Source: Liolophura sinensis
Lineage: Eukaryota > Mollusca > Polyplacophora > Chitonida > Chitonidae
Direction: 5' to 3'
Assembly (NCBI RefSeq): GCF_032854445.1
Contig: NC_088301.1
Span: 60,216,512-60,280,511 of the forward strand
Length of the DNA: 64,000 nt
The notes below the pieces were generated by a model. That model was given only the letters and a program-made list of their open reading frames with translations, ran no database searches and had not been told where the DNA came from. Below, piece after piece: positions 58,961 through 64,000 of this stretch. The position numbers were made by a program, and so were the translations under genes. The first letter of the stretch is position 1; the number at the start of each line of letters is the position of its first letter.

Positions 58961-60249
58961 CTTGAAAGATCAAGATCTCTACAGGGAAGCGGTCGATGTA
59001 TAATAAGTCTTCACTATCTGTTTTTTCATAACACATGTTCCTATTAGTGGCTTTAAATGGCAGATTGCTTAAACGAATCAGGTAAATTCACAAATTCGAC
59101 AAGCCTATGTCAACTATTACGCATGCGCGATTCTATACTTAACGGCCATGCATCGATCTGGTATTGAATGTGATCAATTCACTGTCTTTAGTAGATTGAA
59201 CATAATCATGTTATTCTATTTTGCAGAAAAAAATCTTTAGGAATAGCGTTGTCTAACACATGTCTTGCACAATTTAAAGTCGCTGATCTGAATTGCTCTT
59301 AAGGCAAATTTATCGGAGGTGTCATTACTAAACTAACCCAATAAGTGATCGCGTAATCGCCTGAAATCGATTTCATATAACTCAATTAAGGTTAGAAGAC
59401 ATGGAGTTTCCAGAAAGGAGAAGCGTTTGAGTGACAGGCCCCTAACCCTAACAGCCAGGGCTATCTTCTGAACACTGACAACAAATTGTGTGATCACTAG
59501 ACATGTACAGCCTCGTTGTTTACTGCACCAACTTGTAGGCTCCACTCTCACTGACAGAGATTACTATACTGCCGCGACATCTCTATACTAACCTCCTACC
59601 GAATTCAGTTATAGGATTGGAATGATGGTCATGAAATATACAGTTATGTACTTTTGTTATCAGTCAATCCATCTAATGGTCCAAACTGCATTTGTTTTAA
59701 AAATAGCTGTTGAGGTTTTGGACCATAGTGTTCTCAATAAATATTTTTACATTTTCACGTATTTACATATTGTACAACTGTTGGGTACATAACGTCTATT
59801 TTATTCTTGTAGCGTAAGTCCTTTTATGGTTCAGCAGCATGCACGCATGCGCAAAATCGATTCTAATTTAGTAGTCATGACACGAATCCTCCTGGGCAGA
59901 TATGAAGGTCAAAGTAGCTTGTGAGAGAGTTAGTCCTATTTGAGTCCTGTTCTCAAACCGCCCTTTCCGTCCTTCATACCACTGCACACCGGGGCGCTCG
60001 ATAGATTAATTTACCCTTTCTAATTGAAAATAGACATAACCGGCTTACGATACGCTGTCAACTTATTGCATTTTCCGCTACAACCGGATTATATGGGAAA
60101 GGGACAAATCTGTCGATTCGAAACAGGACGGTTTTGTATGCCTGCCTATGTCCATGGAGGAGAACATCAAGAGGGTGTTATAAGGGTGAAAGGCGGCAAA
60201 AGGTAACCGCATATTACATGTTCACTACACATTGATCAACTTTCAAAGC
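58961..60249. other. No gene recognised
   Basis: Contains a two-copy CCCTAA motif at 59440-59452, too short to mean anything. The 60-codon plus frame at 60024-60206 has no known motif. Confidence 0.4.
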
Positions 60250-61950
60250 TTTTTTTTTACATCTGCTGACACTCTTAACTACCAATCCACTACAGCTCTT
60301 AATCACCAATCTCCTGACGCCATCAACCACAAATCTGCTCCTGCTCTTAACCACCAATCTCCTAAAACTCTCAACCACCTATCTGCTGACATTCCTAACC
60401 ACCTATCTGCTGACATTCCTAACCACCTACCTGCTGACGTTTCTCACCACCAATCCGCTGACCCTCTTAACACGGCCCTTTCTCTCAGTTCGCGTTGAGG
60501 ATTGATTGGGGAACTCTCCTAATCCCCAATCTGCTCAACCTTTAGCCACCAATCCGCTCACGCTCTTAACCACCTATTTGCTGAACCTCTTAGCCACCAA
60601 TCCGCTGACCCTCTTAACCAGATATGCTGTATCTTAACCACCAACCTGCTAACTTTCCTAATCCCCAATCTGCTGAGCCTTTAGCCACCAAACTGCTGAC
60701 CCTCTTAAACACCAATCTGGAGATCCTCTTAACCAGATATGCTGTGCCTTAACCACCTAACTGCTAACTCTCCTAATCCCCAATCTGCTGAGCCTTTAGC
60801 CACCAATCTGCTGACCCTCTTAAACACCATTCTGGAGATCCTCTTAACCAGATATGCTGTGCCTTAACCACCAAACTGCTAACTCTCCTAATCCCCAATC
60901 TGCTGAGCCTTTAGCCACCAATCTGCTGACCCTCTTAAACACCATTCTGGAGATCCTCTTAACCAGATATGCTGTGCCTTAACCACCTAACTGCTAACTC
61001 TCCTAATCCCCAATCTGCTGAGCCTTTAGCCACCAAACTGCTGACCCTCTTAAACACCAATCTGGAGATCCTCTTAACCAGATATGCTGTGCCTTAACCA
61101 CCAAACTGCTAACTCTCCTAATCCCCAAGCTGCTGAGCCTTTAGCCACCAATCTGCTGACCCTCTTAAACACCATTCTGGAGATCCTCTTAACCAGATAT
61201 GCTGTGCCTTAACCACCTAACTGCTAACTCTCCTAATCCCCAATCTGCTGAGCCTTTAGCCACGAAACTGCTGACCCTCTTAAACACCATTCTGGAGATC
61301 CTCTTAACCAGATATGCTGTGCCTTAACCACCTAACTGCTAACTCTCCTAATCCCCAATCTGCTGAGCCTTTAGCCACGAAACTGCTGACCCTCTTAAAC
61401 ACCATTCTGGAGATCCTCTTAACCAGATATGCTGTGCCTTAACCACCAAACTGCTAACTCTCCTAATCCCCAATCTGCTGAGCCTTTAGCCGCCAATCTG
61501 CTCACGCTCTTAACTATCAATCCGCTTAAGCTCTTAACCATCAATCTGCTGACCGTCTAAACCAGATATGCTCTCTTAACCATCGAACGCTAATCCCCAA
61601 TTCTCCCCAAAGCTCTTAACCACTAGACAGCTAACAATTCTAAACAAGGGTGCTGACGTTCTTATTCACCATTGTGCCAACGCTCTTATCCATCAATCTG
61701 CTTTCGCTTTTAACCAAAAAGCCAGTGACGCATTTAACAACCAATCTGTTGACGCTTCAACCACTAACCTACTCGCGCTCTAATCATCAATATGCTAACG
61801 CTCTTAACCACCAATCTACTAGCGCTCTTAAAACATCAAGCTACTATGGCTCTTAACCATCAAGCTACTGACACTCTTTACCATCAAGCCGTTAGTGCTA
61901 TTAACCATCAATCTGCTAATGCTCTTAACTACAATTCTGCTAACGAAGGC
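60250..61950 (+). repeat. 23/24-bp satellite with exact 115-bp higher-order unit
   Basis: Monomers of the type CTGCTGACCCTCTTAACCAC plus CAAT. In the centre five monomers form a 115-bp unit. Its GATATGCTGT anchor occurs at 60621, 60736, 60851, 60966, 61081, 61196, 61311 and 61426, every interval exactly 115 bp; the next is at 61565. The edges are simple, diverged 24-bp monomers. Alternating variants (CCACCTAACTG or CCACCAAACTG) mark individual units. Confidence 0.96.
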
Positions 61951-61959
61951 ACTACAAGA

Positions 61960-62940
61960 AATCTTTTTGGAAAAAGTACTGTTGTACAATTGCAAAAATT
62001 TCAGGTGTCAACTGTATGTGGATACTTATAACTCTAAACGTCTCACTGAAGAACTAGACGCTGTAATACATTTACCGTATAGGGACATATCTACTTGGGA
62101 TTTCTTCACTCTCTCTACTTCTATTCTTCACAAGGATTTAACAGATTTATTTGATTGGTGTTTTACGCCGTTCTCAAGAATATTTCACTTATACGACGGC
62201 GGCCAGCATTATGGTGGGTGGAAACCGGGCACAGCCCGGGGGAAACCCACTACCATCCGCAGGTTGCTGGCAGACCTTCCCACTTACGACCGGAGAGGGA
62301 TTTAACAGATAGAATTTCATCACTAAATGTATCGGTGTTAAATAAAACCGGTCACCGCTATATTAACGTCAGAGGCAACAAGGCCTTCTTCAGTTCCACT
62401 ACATACAAAGGTTACCATTCACAGGATCTTTCTCTTTCGATATTCATAGAGTTGCTTGAATTTCTCATTCTCAATAACATCTTTATATCATGCGGGGAAA
62501 CCATATATCAACAATGTATAGATATTCCGATGGGTGCAAAATCTGTCCCCCTTTTGGCCGACTTATACCTGTTCTCGTATAAATATGACGATATGCAGAA
62601 ACTATTAAGGAGTAATCCTCAACAGGCCCGATCTTTTTCATTCATTAAGCGGTATATTGATGATATGCTGGTTTTAAACATTCCATATGTTAATAGCAAG
62701 GCTGTGATAGATATTTACCCACCTTCGGTGGAAACCACGGACTCCCCAGATGGTACATATTATCTGGACCTGTATTTGTAGAAAGATCAAAACGGGGTTG
62801 TGTGACGATTTCAAACAACGTCACAAGTTATTAGTGCAAAAACTAGTGTATCATTGTTATTCCATCAAAAGCCTTCACTCCAAATTCTGAAGTTTTATAA
62901 TGAGTATAATTTTTTGTAAGTAAATATGGACAGAGTGTCC
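61960..62940 (+). pseudogene. Reverse transcriptase of copy F, interrupted
   Basis: Remnants in order: TVVQLQKF, a frameshift at an A-rich run (about 62000), LTEELDAVIHLPYRDISTWD (62048-62107), ILHKDLTD, the SINE, RISSLNVSVLNKTGHRYINV (about 62311 on), GETIYQQC, the finger/palm block IPMGAKSVPLLADLYLFSYK (62528-62587), YDDMQKLL, and KRYIDDMLVL (62649 on) with the YIDD catalytic box. IDIYPPS and TDSPDGTYYLDLYL follow, then a stop (TAG at 62779-62781); the DKRDNFNF...IPKGPAYGV region of copy A is deleted. The IPMG and YIDD pair identifies it as an RT. Penelope-like is my best class guess. No endonuclease domain is visible. Confidence 0.8.
62134..62310 (-). mobile_element. SINE inserted in RT copy F, 13-bp target duplication
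   Basis: The direct repeat GGATTTAACAGAT occurs at 62134-62146 and 62298-62310. Between them (62147-62297) is an inverted SINE 3' half: TTATTTGATTGGTGTTTTAC, GACGGCGGCCAGCATTATGG, CCCGGGGGAAACCCACTACC, ending CGGAGAG. The tRNA head is missing, so the insertion was 5'-truncated. It gives a clear relative age: array, then RT element, then SINE. Confidence 0.95.
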
Positions 62941-63429
62941 AGAATCTTTCGCCGTCTGCTTCACGGTTGTGTCTAATTCCGCCTAACCCGGGCTTCGGGG
63001 CCGTACATTGATCGTGCTGAATTCGATCGCGACGTTGGATATATGAACAGTTGCTATCAAGGCGCAACTGAGATACATATTTTGTTACCGCTAACTGATA
63101 TTCTAGCATGGTACACGATTTGAATACTGAATTCACTCAGTCGCCAAGAACATATCTTGCGTCTTTCTAACATAATTGGAAACTGTTGACTGCTTCTCAT
63201 TGCATGATTCCTATTTTCTTACTTTATATACTTTCTTATTTCTTTGGTGTTTTGGGTTATACGTCGTTTTGGGAATTAGCCATGCAATTATTGTCCTTCA
63301 TTGTCCTTATTTGTAGACGGCTGGTATACGTATGTCTGTTTCCACGCATTGAGGCCTATTCCTTCCTATTTTCATACTTTCTATACTTTGTTAGTTCTTT
63401 GGTGGTTTGTGTTATACGTGGTTTTGGGA

Positions 63430-64000
63430 ATTGGAAATCACTCCTAACCACCAATTCGCTTACGCTTTTAAACATCACACCACATGATGCTTTTAACCAC
63501 CAATGTGCTAACGCTCTTCACCAAGCCACTGTCACATTTCACACCAATCTTCCAACGCTTCTAACCACATATCTCCTTAATCGTCTTGACCATCAAATTG
63601 TCTTAACCACCAAACTGCTAACACTGTTAACCATGAATCTGTTAACACTGTTAACCATCAATCTGCTAACACTGTTAACCATCAATCTGCTAACACTGTT
63701 TACCATTAATCTGTTAACGATGTTAACCACCAATCTGCTCATGCTCTTAACCATCAATCTGCTAACACTGTTAACCACCAATCTGATAACGATTTTAACC
63801 ACCAATCTGCTAACGATCTTAACCATCAATCTGCTCAACCACCATCAATTTTTCATCCCTTTTAGCCACCATTCTGCGAATATTTTTATTAGCCACTGAC
63901 GCTCTCAACCATCAGGGCGCTGACGCTCCTAATGTATTAAAATTTGCGATCAATCTGCTGACGCTCTTAGCCGTGAATCTGCTAACACTCTTAACCACCA
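63430..64000 (+). repeat. 24-bp satellite, right part, runs off the window
   Basis: Monomers such as ACCATCAATCTGCTAACACT plus GTTA. Because 24 is a multiple of 3, one plus frame (to 63899) and one minus frame (63593-63838) stay open with eight-residue repeats (for example TINLLTLL). These are artefacts of the array, which continues beyond base 64000. Confidence 0.92.

Larger units (their letters stand above)
61950..63430 (+). mobile_element. RT retroelement copy F, inside the 23/24-bp satellite
   Basis: The most complete RT copy. Array monomers lie on both sides (to 61950 and from 63430), so the element entered the array. Order: coding sequence from TVVQLQKF (about 61980), a SINE at 62147-62297, the RT core to about 62940, then the 3' tail. 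The tail contains a terminal segment (63207-63284) and a second partial copy of it (63358-63434), both with TTATACGTSGTTTTGGGAAT-like ends. The sequence GACGGCTGGTATACGTATGT lies between them. Confidence 0.85.

Noticed and set aside
59440-59452. Telomere-like CCCTAACCCTAA
   Set aside because: Only two repeats; expected by chance in 64 kb.
61950-61990. Target duplication for RT copy F (shared GAAATC near both ends)
   Set aside because: Only six bases and not at matching positions relative to the element ends; not convincing.
63186-63899. 237-codon ORF with TINLLTLL repeats
   Set aside because: The first part is RT tail and the rest is a 24-bp satellite whose unit length preserves the frame; an antisense frame is open too.

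Overview
The window looks like a gene-poor stretch of an invertebrate nuclear genome. A mollusc or another lophotrochozoan is the best guess. The reasons are AT-rich intergenic DNA, several copies of a tRNA-derived SINE with an (AAAT)n tail of the kind common in molluscs, a Tc1-type transposon relic, a 200-base run of N (draft assembly), and no operon-like or prokaryotic gene organisation. The species cannot be fixed from sequence alone. No complete gene was found. The best protein-coding signal outside repeats is one 76-nt exon with clean splice sites on the minus strand (53324-53399). A broken acidic ORF (30512-30914) and three short candidate ORFs are much weaker.

Two things dominate. (1) Minisatellite arrays: 22-bp (9742-10275, 13035-14600), ~24-bp (16420-17190), 50-bp (21253-24075), 40-bp (32510-33785, 34730-36110), 46-bp (38595-40420), 69/78-bp (43430-44424), 19-bp (51068-51370), ~22-bp (56005-56350), degenerate (57805-58960) and 23/24-bp (60250-61950, 63430-64000). 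Together they fill about 14 kb, roughly a fifth of the window. Several have higher-order structure: 44-bp dimers, 120-bp trimers, a 771-bp duplication, and 115-bp pentamers.

(2) A reverse-transcriptase (RT) element family. Six copies retain RT coding sequence (2425-3545 +, 6512-7690 -, 17190-18840 -, 56350-57805 + split by an inverted copy at 56768-57395 -, 61950-63430 +) and there are several detached 3' tails (14739-15010, 19083-19115, 29590-29722, 34964-35157, 42335-42640, all minus). The protein shows an IPMG...PLLADLYL block and a catalytic YIDD motif. It is probably a Penelope-like or other non-LTR-type RT, but the class is not certain. All copies are truncated or broken.

Layout: 1-9.7 kb holds SINE tails, an inverted-repeat element, RT copies A and B, and three copies of an unnamed dispersed repeat (X). 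9.7-19 kb holds 22- and 24-bp arrays, SINEs and RT copy C. 21-24 kb is a 50-bp array hit by a Tc1 element and a SINE fragment. 24-31 kb is nearly featureless apart from the acidic ORF beside the gap. 32-45 kb is a run of four array regions with RT tails and a second SINE family. 45-56 kb holds a full-length SINE with target duplication, a fold-back element, a 19-bp array and the isolated exon. 56-64 kb holds nested RT copies and the 23/24-bp array, with one RT copy sitting inside that array and itself carrying a SINE with a 13-bp target duplication.
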